Assembly (NCBI RefSeq): GCF_024713945.1
Contig: NC_134680.1
Span: 5,515,501-5,579,500, forward strand
Source: Dermatophagoides farinae
Taxonomy: Eukaryota > Arthropoda > Arachnida > Sarcoptiformes > Pyroglyphidae
Length of the DNA stretch: 64,000 nt
Direction of reading: 5' to 3'
The first letter of the stretch is position 1; every line of letters starts with the position of its first letter. The notes below the pieces were generated by a model, which saw only the letters and a list, made by a program, of their open reading frames with translations, was not told where the DNA came from and made no database searches. Shown in pieces: positions 46,601 to 64,000 of this stretch. Both the position numbers and the translations under genes were made by a program.

Positions 46601-48560
46601 ATTTCTAGAATCCTTCTTTTTTAAGCTTTTAGGGAATAATAAATTTATATACTAGATTATTATCGAGCGTCATAATCATTTTTTTTGTACAGTTAAGTTA
46701 CATTTTTTACTTTTTTTTTTCACTCGTGATACATACACACACACACACATAGAAATTGAACATTTATTCAATCAAATCATGGATTTTTTTTTGCTGTCGT
46801 TCAATAGATAGAGATAGGAATTTGAATTACGAAAATAAAATTTAAAAAAAAAATCTAGGCCAATGGAATTTTCAAATGATGAAAATCGATTGAATTGAAA
46901 TCGGTTTGAATTGTTGCTGTTGTTGTTGTTGTTGTAATTTAGAAAATTTTTTTTGGATTCAACAAAACAAAACAAAACGACAAACAATAACAAACACACA
47001 GAGAGGCAGTAATATGATTATTTTTTTTTCTTTTGAAAGTTCAATCAAATGAAAAAAAACAAAGCAAAAACCGACACACATTATGGAATGGAATGAGATG
47101 GAGGACACACAACGACAACAGCAATAATAATAACGATTGTGAAATTCCAGATCAATCGTGTGCAATATTGAATTTCAATTTTTCTTGAATATTACGACCT
47201 ACACACACACTGACATGCCATAAATATAAGGACAACTTGGAATTTTGAAAAGATCAAAAAAGTAAAAAAAAACGCACCATTAAATATAATGTACATGCAC
47301 ACACACACACACACAAAGTGTGGTGATTATTTTTTTTCGGTCATAGAATATTCACAATAATAATCAATTTAAAGTTTCAACAAGTTATTATTCTTCTTTT
47401 TTTCGTATTTGTTCAAATTTCAATCACATGAAAAAGATATTGGAAGAAAAATGAATGGACGGAATGAATGGAATGTGAGTTGCATTTCAAACATACACAC
47501 ACACACACACACACACATTGAGGCACACAATACATATACACGTTGTGATGATGAAATTATTCAGGATAGAATCATAATATAGAAAAATATTTGATATGAT
47601 GATGATGATGATGAACACATCAAGAAAAATTAAAATTTGATTACAAACAAGGCACTTTTATTTGCAAAAAAAAAGTTTTAAATACACACACACATACACA
47701 TCACATTCTTGATTTTGTTCGATTCGAACATCAATTAGTCATGTTGATGATGATGATGATGATGATGCTGGAATAACATTCGAATTTTTTTTTGATTTCG
47801 TTTGTTCTTGCATGGAATATGGAATGTACACAAACATACACAATGAAATGGAAGAAAACAAAGTTCATATGTTGAAGGTTGTTGTTGTCATCAATTGTAA
47901 TGATGATGATGATGACGATTGTTTAAAAATTCATTGATGGCAGAATTTCGAATTTTTTTTTTGTTTGCAGAGAAAAAAAAATTCGAAAAAAACGTGCGTG
48001 GAATAAGTGAGTGGAATTTCGTTTCAATTGGTTTCGACTGATTTTTGGATATAAATTTGGAATTTTAGAATTCATAATCTTTGGAATGATTAATATGTGA
48101 AAGGTGTTGTTGTCGTTGTTGTTGTTGTTATTGGAAATGAATTTTTTGGCGTACAAGATGATGACAAAAAAAAATTCGAAAATTCCAAAAAAACAAAACA
48201 AAACAAAAAAATTGGGAAAAAGAATTTCAATTTTTTTTTGTTTCTTATTACAAATTCATATAGCCGGTCACATTATATTCATGTATGGACAAATACACAA
48301 ACAAAAAAAAATCTACAGATATATTTGCGGCATGAATGCCTGTCGTCGAATGATTATGATTATGATGATGATGATGATGTGATGAGGATTGGGAAGAAAA
48401 AAAAAGAAATCCATTTAAAACACACACTTGTACAGAACTTTGAAACACTAAACTAATGATGATGAAAAAAAAATTATCAAAAAAAAAAAAAAAAATTTCA
48501 AAAAGAACTCAATCACTGGTATGTATATATTGGACTATGTATGTCTGTTTGTTGTTTTTG
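43619..48560. other. Gene-poor stretch upstream of the BTB gene
   Basis: The first several hundred bases are likely promoter and 5' UTR of the BTB gene, with a TATG run at 43667-43687. No other coding sequence is supported. Simple repeats include CAT (44401-44421), GGT (44571-44590), ATG (45414-45431), CA (45966-45984), TG (46213-46223), TTG (46918-46935) and CA (47299-47315, 47493-47517). Confidence 0.5.
44189..44200. promoter_or_regulatory. AATGGCGCCATT palindrome upstream of BTB gene
   Basis: A 12-bp perfect palindrome lies 571 bp upstream of the BTB start codon. The same 12-mer occurs at 62116-62127. It contains two inverted GCCAT cores, the core bound by YY1/Pho, and an E2F-like GGCGCC centre. 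Promoter function is inference. Confidence 0.4.
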
Positions 48561-48932
48561 TTGTTTGTGTGTTGTGTTGTGCGCGCGAATGAACCATCAT
48601 CCGCAACAGTAACGGAATGAGAGATTGTTGCACGATGTGAATGTTGATTATATTTGGTGTGGTAGTTGCTGCTTGAATAGAAACTGAGCTTTTTTTTTCT
48701 TCTTCTTCTTCTTCTTCTTCTTGTGATATTGTGAGGGAGGGAGGGAGTGAATGATAGTGTGTGAGTTTAGAAACGAATTTTATTTATAAGAGAAACAAAA
48801 AGAGATTCGTGAAGAACTATCGCAAAAAAAACAAAAAAAAAAATGGTAGTAGTACATATTTATATTGCACTGAATGCACATGCGTAAAATATGTTTATCT
48901 ATTCCAAGCAACATGTAGCATTCAAAAAGAGT

Positions 48933-48965
<33 letters not shown>

Positions 48966-50427
48966 CGATTAATGGGAAAACAAGAAAGATAGACAGATGA
49001 GGAGGATGAATGAAGGAATTATTTTACAGAGATGGATCAAAAGATATATAATTCATTCATTCGTTTTTTTTTTTGGGTATCCGTACACGACGACGACGAT
49101 ATATATTTTATAACTAACTAACTGATGTGGTGTGGTATTTTTTTTTCGTTATAATATTTGGCTACATATAGACAACGGTGCATTGGCTGCATTTTATGTT
49201 GATTTGACGGTGTGTGTGTGTGTGTATTGGCGACAAGAATAGTAAGCCTGTTGGTATCATTTATGAGTACATAAAATGAAAAATAAAAAAGAGTGATGGA
49301 GGGAAGAGAAGAAGAAGAAAAAAAAAATCCATAACACCAGCCAGTACCAGCACCAGTAAAACTATCATCATCATCATCATCATCAACAACGACGACCAAA
49401 ATCAACCAACCACTTTATTTTATAAATGTGGAGAAAAAAAAGAGAGAACAAGAAGAAGAAGAAGAAGGAATGCAATGGAATGGGAATGGGAATAGAATAG
49501 AATGGAATAGGAAAAAAAAGCTCAAAAGTCAACAAGTTGTTGGCAACATTCTCTCTCTCTCTCTCTCTCTGTTTTTGTTGTTTCTGTTGTCAAAAAAAAA
49601 GATCCTGCAGCTCTTTTCTTTTTCCACATTTTATTCCATTTACTCCCCAGTCATTTTTTTCTCTCTATTCTTTCATTTCATTTGACATAATAATCATTAT
49701 TTATATTATATTTTTTTTTGGGGGGGGACCTGAATATTCATCATTTGGAATATTTGTACAAAAGCAACAGGTCAGATTTATTTAGCACATGCACACACAC
49801 ACACACAATCGACAAACATGGGCAGGTCATCGATTCTACACAACAACAATAACAAAAAAAAAAAAAAAAAGAAACAAATGGCCACTACTGTATGATATTA
49901 CAGAATTTTTTTTTTTGTTTAGAAAAAAAAACAGCAAACGAATCGAAAAATTCGTAAATCATGTTTTTTTGTTTTCATATCAAAACTTGTTTTTTTCTGC
50001 TTCTTCTTCTTCTTCTTCTTCTTGATGGTATCCTATCCTTTTGTTCAATTTTTTTTTCAAAAAAAGCAATATTACACACACATACACACACTGTGAAAAT
50101 ATTCCGAAATTCAATACGTAGATTCCCAGAATAATAATAATATTCGCTCAATCATTCAATTCAAGGCGGTGGTTCTGTATATATGTTCTATGTTTGTGTG
50201 TGTGTGTGTGAATATAGACGACGTATATTTTTTTTTTTTTTTTTACAGAGTGAAAGAAAATCAAGCAAACAAATGAACAAACGAACGACCGACAACAAAT
50301 TGTTGGTTCACACTATTACCAGCTATAGCTAGCTATAGCTAGATTATTATTCGAAAATTTGTATTTCATTCACGAATAAAATAAATTCAGTAATTTTTTT
50401 TTTGCCAGGAAGGTGGAATGGCTGTTT

Positions 50428-50458
<31 letters not shown>

Positions 50459-53400
50459 GGTGGTGGTAATGCGGGGGGTCTGTATTTTTCAAATGAATTT
50501 ATTCCTCCTTCTTTTGATCATCATCAAAAACATTTTCCTGTCTCTTTTTTCATCCTCCGTTTCTTTTGAAAAAAACATACAGAACTTAAAAGTAGTGGTA
50601 GATAACAATGAGAATAAACTGGACAAATTAACTGAAAAAAAAATTATAGAAACAAGTCAGCAACCATCATTCATTTATCTAATGACAAAATCATTCAAGA
50701 ATTTCAAATTCAAATAAAACATGCGCATTTGTTTCGGAATTTTAAATGTTTGAATTCGAATGTTTTTTTTTTCATCATAATGATCAATGATGACGGCCAT
50801 GATGATGACGATGATCATATGAGTGTATTTTAACCTGAATTTTTTTTTCATTTAAAAAATTCACTTTAGAATCAAAAAAAAAAAAAATTAAAATTCCAAT
50901 TACATTGCAGCCACATGTTGACATAATTAAAGAATGTTGAATATTTTCCCATAAATTCAACAACAACAACAACAACAACAACCACTAGCACTCTGTGCAA
51001 TCCTTTTATCTTGAATCATCGAATCGTCGAAGAAGAAAATTAAAAATAGCTTTGAAACCGTTTTTTTATTTGTTTCATTTCTTAAAAAAAAACAACTCAA
51101 ACATTCATTTGGACGATGAAGAGAACCATTATCATCACTTTTTTTTCTGAAATGATAAAGAGAGAATAAATTGAATTGAAATGAATGAATTGAATTGAAT
51201 GAATTTGCTTGACAAGCAACAAGTGGGAATTTAATTCGTCATCAAAAAAAAAAAAAAATAAAAAAATAAAAAAAATACCGATTCAATTCAACAGTGACTA
51301 CTATATACAATAACAACAAAAACCAATCACTTTTCATTTGGCTGAATACTGCCAATATTACCTGCGCCTTGTATGTTGTTACATTCTTCAATAATAATCA
51401 TTAAATTCATCATTCTCCATGGTATTTTTTTTTTTATTTTATTTTCATTCGTTCATTCGTTCATTTTATCAATCAACAAGAAGAAGAACAAGAATCGCAA
51501 TAAACAGCAAACAATTTTTTTTTCGATATAAACAGAAATGCAATAGAGAGAGAAAAAAAAATGAAGAGAATGGAGAGAAACACACACACAGCAATGAATG
51601 TGACTTTTGATTACTGTGTGTGTGTGTGTGTATGTTTACTGTGAGAATGGCGTTTATTTTTAGGGCGTCATACCATTTTTGGCTTTTGATATATTGATGT
51701 GTGGTATATATACATTGAACAATATCAAATATCATCATCATCATCATCAACAACAGCAACATTCAACAATAGAATTCTGTATGTTGCAATAGTAAATGTG
51801 TATGTGTGTGTGTGTTTATGGATTCAATATTTGATTATTATTGTGAGACATTTATAATAATAATAAACATTATTATTATTATTCGTTGTCGACGACATTT
51901 TATTATTTATTATTATTAAATGTTAAGTATAGGAATACAACAACAAGTTGTATAAGCAACAAGTGGTTGAACGTGAGTTCTGGTTGTCATTTATTATCAC
52001 ATGATGTGTATAGAATGTTATTGTATACATAGAATGGAGGGCGCTAGAATCGGAATCAATGAGAAAAAAAGAAAAAAAATTTTTTTCTTTTTTGTAGCCA
52101 ATGTTCTGTATTTATATGCAGAAAATAAGAACCATGAAAAAAAAGAGAAAAAAAAATTCGAGAGGGAGGGAGAACAAGTAATGTTGACCTCAATCATCAC
52201 ATTCTATACAGAAGAAGAACAAGAAGAAGAAGAAGAAGAAAAAAAAAGAAAAAAAAATGAGAACACAAGTAAATGGCAGATGGTTATTATTACAATCATC
52301 ATTCGCCATGTTGGCGACTTGTTGATTTTAACTTTGTGTATGTGTGTGTGTGTGTGTGTATTTGGACCACATTGGTCATTTTAAGGCTATTCTGAATATA
52401 GAAATGAAATGAAAAAATAAAACGGTCACTGTACAGAATTTAAACATGACCCATCATCATCATCATCACATTGGCCCGTATGAAGAGCGAGAGAGAGAGA
52501 GACAGCCATGATAATGATGATGATGATGATTACCATTGATAATAAGTGGCTGTAAAAAAAAAGAAGTGGCAGCTGAATTTTTTTTTTTTTTTTTTTTGCT
52601 AATAAAGAATAGTGGTGGGTAAATGGAAAAATTCATGCAGATAATGAAAAAAAAGTAAACGAGAATGACAATGACAATGGAGGAATTTGGTTGTGATTTC
52701 AACAACAGCAACAGCAACAGCAGCAGCAGCAGCAGCAGTAGAAGCAAAAAAAAAAAAAATTTAAAAAACGGCTTCAACCCTCCCACATACACACGAACGA
52801 ACAAACATTCATTATGGAATATATCAACAAGAGATTGTGATATTTTTTTTTCCTTTTTTTTCAATGGAAAAAAACGTTTAACGCGAAAATGAAAACGATT
52901 TTCATTTTGGAAATTCTTTATCACATTTCACAGATTGTCGTAGTCGTCGTCGTCGTCGTCGTCTTCGTCGTTTTTGTTTGAATTGATTATTTGTATTCAT
53001 ATTTTTTTTCTTGTGTTCTGTTGTATTGAATTGAAAGAATGAATGAATGAATGATGACGACAATCATCAATTTTACCATAGGGTGAGAGAGAGAGAGAGA
53101 GTCATTGAATGAATATGCGAAAGGACAAAAAAAAATCTCAGTTCTGTGTGTGCTTGTGAACGAAAAAAAAAATAACGACAATCGGCGGTCTGTTTTGTTG
53201 TTGTTGTTGTTTAAATTCGTTAGAGTTGACGTCGTCATCGTCATCATCATCGTCAAACAATTTATTCGTTTGGTTGGTCGGTTGTTTGATCGGTAGTGGA
53301 TGATGAATCAACATCAACCAGCCCAAAAATGAATTCAAATGAAATGAACAAAACGAATGTCAATGATGATGATGATGATGATGATGATAATGATTTTTGC

Positions 53401-54950
53401 GTACAATTCCTATATAATCGATAATTTATTATTATTATTATAGTGAAAAAACCAACGCCCAAATATTCTACACACACACACACACACACAAACAAAATTG
53501 TCGAATGTTTTGAAAAAGAGAGAAAATGTTATGGCCATTTTAACATATCGAATGTTGAATTCATTCGATTCTATATCTACATAATATTTGTGATTCTGAT
53601 TAAAATGGAAAAAACTTAAACTTTTCTTTTCTTTTCATTTTATTTTATTTTTTTTCATCACACAACTACGGTTAATTATTAATTGTGTCTGGACATTTGA
53701 ACGAAAAAAAAATGTAACGTAATCAAATTGCCAACGGACAAATGTTGAACAAATTTCAATCCTACAAACAAATTTGTCTGCGTGTGTCGAATTCGGGTAA
53801 AAAAAAATTTTGGGACATAGTGGAAGGGAATAAAAAGTAGGCGGTATATATTATATACACAATAGTTGTATATGTTGAATTTGAAACGACAATATTAATC
53901 AAGGACAATATAGACACATAACAACAACAATAACAACAACAAAATGATCAAGGACAAAAGATTCGCCAGATAGATATCATTATTAATAATAAAATGAATT
54001 AAATTGAATTTGAATAAAAATAAGAATGGCTGAATGAACATTAATTGAATGGAATTGAATTTAGAATAACATTGAATGGATGAATGAATGAATGAATGAA
54101 TGAATCTGATCTATATATAAAAATATGTAGATACCGGATATTGGCAATTTTCACCAACACACACACACACACCAGAAAAAAAATCCAAATATGATTGACA
54201 TTCGAACCCAAAAAAAAATGAAACACAAATTTTCTACATAAAAAGTGGAAATAGAATCGAATTCATCATGAATATAGTAATTGGAAATAGTCTATTACTT
54301 ACACACACACACACAGACAATGAGTGAATAAGTAACATTGACCATTTCCGTCAATTAATCTATTTTCAATGAATATTTTTTTTCTCTCGTTTCGTTTCGT
54401 TTCGTTATTGCTGTTGTTATTATTGTCATGTTTCATATGTCATTTTGTCGGTTGATTAGAAAGATTGGCTTATTGTGAGGGTGATGTTGGTGATGATGGT
54501 GGTTCAACGGAACGGAATAGATTTTTTAGATTGATTCTGATGAACAATTGTACTAAGTGTGTGCGTGTGTGTGTGTATTTGCCAAACAGTATATACCCAA
54601 CAGCGTTTGATTTATATATATTTCTCGTGGTCAATTGATGATAATAGTAGTTGGTGGTGGTGGTTGGGTGCGAGAAAAAGAGAGAGAGTGAGAGTATAAC
54701 TGTGACCAAATGTCCACTTTTTTTCCACTTCTTCTTCTTCTTCTCCATATATTACTGTTATGTTAAACTAGATTATAGAAGAAGAAGAAAAAGAAATTGA
54801 ACAGAATGTTCAAATAACCATGGCCACTGACCGACGGTCAATTGTATGAATAACAGCTGCTCCATTATTATAAGTTTCACCGAATTTTTTCCCCCCAAAA
54901 AAAACTGAATATATCAACCGAACCAAACTGATCGAATCAACTAGCAAACA

Positions 54951-54953
<3 letters not shown>
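48561..54953. other. Gene-poor stretch, central part
   Basis: A locally GC-richer patch at about 48570-48680, with GTGCGCGCGAATGAACC, is the only composition change and could be a promoter, but no gene follows that I recognise. Repeats include CTT (48701-48721), GA (48942-48965), CT (49552-49570), GGT (50441-50466), GAT/CAT runs, AAG/GAA (52211-52240), CTG-type CAG (52710-52738), GTC (52939-52962) and ATG (53361-53387). A non-repetitive open segment is at 50580-50716. Confidence 0.45.
50321..50340. repeat. 20-bp perfect palindrome
   Basis: AGCTATAGCTAGCTATAGCT is a perfect palindrome made of two copies of the palindromic AGCTATAGCT. The same AGCTATAGCTAGAT string appears at 18939-18952. Confidence 0.9.

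Positions 54954-54984
<31 letters not shown>
54954..54984. repeat. (TG)15 dinucleotide microsatellite
   Basis: An uninterrupted TG run. A CA run follows about 70 bp downstream (55052-55065), so the two could pair as an imperfect inverted repeat. Confidence 0.93.
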
Positions 54985-60719
<5,735 letters not shown>

Positions 60720-61511
60720 CATTTCATTGATGATAAGTAGCATCGTTTATGAATAATAATTTTTTTATTTTTTTTTCGTTCCTCCATCGACCTGCATCAT
60801 TATGGTGATGGTGTGTATAGCGCCGCATCAATATTGATGAATAAGTAAGAAAAAAAAGAAGCAATTCACATTCAATGGCCTCTGGTATCAAGTACAGATG
60901 ATATTATTATTTTTGTAGTAACAACAACAACAACAATAACAACAGCAGCAGAAAAAACTTGTTCCATCATCATCATCGATTCCAGCTATCCAATCGACTC
61001 TTTTTTTTTCTTCTTCTTCTTTCTCTTTTTTTTTACTTACTTTTTGACTTTCTTTCACTGTGGCCTGTCATTTTCTTCATTCATTCATTCGTGAATTTAT
61101 GTCAGTATAACCTTTTTTTCGTTGTTGTTGTTGTTGTTGTTGTTGTTTTGTTTCTCGAATGATCAGGTCACGTTGGTTCGAATGAACGTACAATTTTCTA
61201 TTTTTTTTCTACTTTTCCAAATGAACGATAACGAATGACTCGGGCAAATCGAATACGAAGAACATGATGATGATGATGAAGAAGAAGTGGAAGCCAGGCA
61301 ATATCTCTTAACTCTCTCTCTCTCCCTTGTGTTCTTTCTTGAATTATTCACCTACTGTGAATATTATTTTTTTTTCGTAAAAAGTTTCCTATAACGGTAA
61401 AAAAATAGCTGGCTTCTGATGATGAGGATGATGATGATGATCATTTATATCGATTGAAGTATTTTATTCATTCTTCAAATTTTTTTATGAGGAAAATTTA
61501 AATTTTAAAAA

Positions 61512-61607
61512 ATTCTTAATAATTTGTTTTAAAATTGAAAAACTTGATTTTACCAAAAAAAATAAAGATTCTTTTTGGGATAAAATTGTGTTCGAATTAT
61601 TAAGAAT
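61512..61607. repeat. 13-bp inverted repeat with 70-bp spacer
   Basis: ATTCTTAATAATT at 61512-61524 and its exact reverse complement AATTATTAAGAAT at 61595-61607 flank a very AT-rich interval. It could be a small MITE-like remnant or chance. Confidence 0.6.
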
Positions 61608-62115
61608 ATCGATTGTATCGATAGATGTCAAAATGTTTTTTTTTTAAAGAACATTTTCACAGTTATTTTTTTCTGATTTATTTTGTTTCTCATTCTCATT
61701 CTCATTCACCATTATCAAAGAATTAATTATACAATCCTGTTTTACTTTTATGTTTCGCTATTCGCCAGCTTGTCTATCGATGTGTGTGTGTTTGTGTTTG
61801 CATTCAACAAGTTGCCTTGGCATTTTTTTTTCTTCAAAAAAAAAAAAAAAAAAAAAAAAAAATATGTTGCCAACGAATGTAGACATGGGCAACCATTCCC
61901 AAGTAGTATTCGTGGCCTGCACTTAAATACACACACACACACACACACACTCATATGATGAAAAAAAATCCCTAGCATCCCTTTTTGAACATCGTAAACA
62001 TTAGAACAACAGAACAGAAGAACATACATTCCAAAGTTGGAGGCTTGAATTTTTATTCCAAAATGGCAAACAACAACAACAACGACGACAACAAGAACAT
62101 GAAATGCAAAAAAAA

Positions 62116-62127
62116 AATGGCGCCATT
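62116..62127. promoter_or_regulatory. AATGGCGCCATT palindrome, second copy
   Basis: This is the same 12-bp palindrome as upstream of the BTB gene. Within 70 bp downstream is another AAAATGGC string (62177-62184). No gene is recognised downstream. Confidence 0.3.
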
Positions 62128-63111
62128 CATTACAATTTGGATAGTTTGTTTATGTGTAGAAAGAAGAAAACTGGCTAAAATGGCTCCCCAATATGTTGAG
62201 TTTTCTGTTTTTTTTCTAGTTTTTATTTTCCCGCTTCAACTTGCTATATTCGACTGTATATGTTTGTTGTGGAACGAATGTACAAATCCAACACACCATT
62301 ACCACCACCACCACCACCACCGCCGCCGCCATCCAGCACTTTTATTCAAGTCACAAGTGGATTCCCAAAATGAGGTCAACACTCATTTATTCATTCATTC
62401 TATATTCGAATTTCAATTCAACAATTAAGCTTTCATTTGATGTTGTTGCTTTTTCTTCTTCTTTTACAAACAAAAAAAAAAATAAAAAAAAAATAATGAC
62501 AGCAGCAGATGAATTTCTTGAGACAACAACATGCAAAACAAGATGGATTCATCCATTTTTGGAATTTTTTTTTAAGTTTGGAATTTTAATCATTTTTAAG
62601 ATTATTGACATTTTTTTTCTGATTCATTTTTCTCTTGACCGGAATTTTATCGAATGACCGATTTTTGTTTTTCATTCATATCATGATTATTATCATCAAT
62701 CTTGGAATCAATCCGATCATCATGATGACTAGTCGATTATCTTGAACATTTAATCTGATTAATTTCAATCATTCATCATCATCATCATCATCATCATCTG
62801 TTTATAAAAATGGTCAAACGGTATTACCCCAAACTGCCCAGTGTGCAAAAACAAAAACAAAACAAAAAAAAAAATGTCCAATTAGAATCAAAATGAAATT
62901 TTTTTTTCTCTCGAAAATTCACATTATTTAAATGAATGTTTTTTTTTACTCTTGATGATGATGGTGAATATAATTTGGACACTGAGTGAGTGAGTGAGAG
63001 AGGAATTTTATTCAGCTTCAAGGCATATGAACTTTGATTTTATTTATTCAATTCATCAAAAAACAACAACAACAACAACACATGATGTTCTAACGTGAAA
63101 CCTGAACAAGG

Positions 63112-63127
63112 GGCGCCAGTTATATAA
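63112..63127 (+). promoter_or_regulatory. GGCGCC next to TATATAA
   Basis: GGGCGCCAGTTATATAAC places a GC-rich palindrome one base-turn upstream of a TATA-like box. The arrangement resembles a core promoter, but no transcript start or coding exon could be assigned. Confidence 0.25.
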
Positions 63128-64000
63128 CGGTAAATGAAAAAAAAATACTGCTCTTAACCGTCTGATTTGTCGATTAATTTTTATTTTTTATTTTTTTTTT
63201 GCCTTTCTATTTAAGAGAGTTTACCAGGTTTTCCGCTTTCGATCATCATGATCATCATCATCATCTCGTAGTCTTTGTTGAATCGAATCAACAAGTATCT
63301 GTATGGTGGTGGTTATACGCTTCTTATTATGCATACATAAAAAAAATATAGAGAAGTGGAGTATAATTTTTCCATGTTTCTAGTTTTGTTTTTTCTTCTC
63401 CTCATCCATTTGGTTATTGCACACACACACACACACATATCATCAAGTAAAGAAACATGTAACCTAATTTCGTTCATTCGGGGTAGACAATCTATTTTTA
63501 TTATTCAACCATACTGTTTTTTTTCTATTTCCTCCCCCGAAGTTCTTTTTCAAAAAGAAATTTTATTCCAAAACAACAGATTAAGATAAAAAGCGAATAA
63601 AAATCCATGAAATTCAATGATTCTCAAAAGTCTGGACCTGAAAGAAAAAGAAAAAGAAAAAAATATTGAATCATGTTTTGTATAGAACGGTTGGCCGACC
63701 AGACAGTGGAACAAAAAATCATTTTTCATTTTGGTTACCGATATATGGATGGAATCCATTTTTTTGACAACCGATACATCAATCAACCATGGGACAGCAA
63801 CCAACAACTTGGCAACAACAAAAATCGAATGAATGAATTTTTCCATTTCCATTCGATTCAAGTTTCTCACAAGATTCATTTATCCGAGAGCTATTCACAT
63901 ACACACACACACACAATACAAAGATTCGTTTATTCGTGTTGTATCCACAATAAGAGGATCCAAACACACACACACACACACATACAATATTTCAAATTTT

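Noticed and set aside
63356-63589. Frame starting with a hydrophobic signal-like segment
   Set aside because: The hydrophobic start comes from T-rich DNA and is followed by a His-Thr repeat from a CA microsatellite. No mature domain can be seen.

Overview
The window is AT-rich eukaryotic DNA with short spliceosomal introns (62-157 nt, GT...AG), AATAAA poly(A) signals and very many microsatellites: CA/TG, CT/GA, CAT/ATG, TTG/CAA, AAG/CTT and A/T runs. Short introns, Asn/Ser/Gln-rich proteins, a gustatory-receptor-like 7TM gene and a tramtrack-type BTB zinc-finger gene suggest an arthropod with a compact genome. An acariform mite (Dermatophagoides-like) is my best guess. This is inference: no species-diagnostic sequence was recognised.

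Layout. 1-7.0 kb has no recognisable gene. 7.05-9.72 kb is a single-exon 7TM chemoreceptor-like gene cut in two by a 1.36 kb Helitron remnant at 7675-9030. A possible short minus-strand coding exon lies at 10212-10385. 12.74-14.24 kb holds TRAPPC4 (two exons) and, 232 bp further on the same strand, a 151-residue protein with one BRCA2-type BRC repeat. 14.54-17.84 kb (minus) is a five-exon glutamate carboxypeptidase II/NAALADase-like gene whose first zinc site has lost two ligands. 20.45-24.10 kb (plus) is a four-exon pecanex-like 4 gene. 40.40-43.62 kb (minus) is a single-exon BTB/C2H2 zinc-finger regulator of 1072 residues. The rest, about 16 kb before and 20 kb after the BTB gene, contains microsatellites and a few notable palindromes but no gene I can support.

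How the genes relate. No operon-like or pathway grouping is visible. TRAPPC4 acts in Rab activation and tethering, the BRC protein should bind RAD51 in the nucleus, the carboxypeptidase-like protein is a type II surface protein, pecanex 4 is a multipass membrane protein, and the BTB protein is a predicted DNA-binding regulator. The BRC gene and the carboxypeptidase gene converge, with poly(A) signals about 130 bp apart. The carboxypeptidase and pecanex genes diverge from a 2.6 kb interval.

The most interesting points are: (1) a Helitron inserted exactly between A and T in a receptor gene, so that the two halves remain in frame across it; (2) a 70-bp patch inside that Helitron that matches flanking DNA 1.2 kb downstream and sits at the tip of a long hairpin unit; (3) a minimal single-BRC protein with a KEN box and a C-terminal nuclear signal; (4) a probable pseudo-peptidase of the M28B family.
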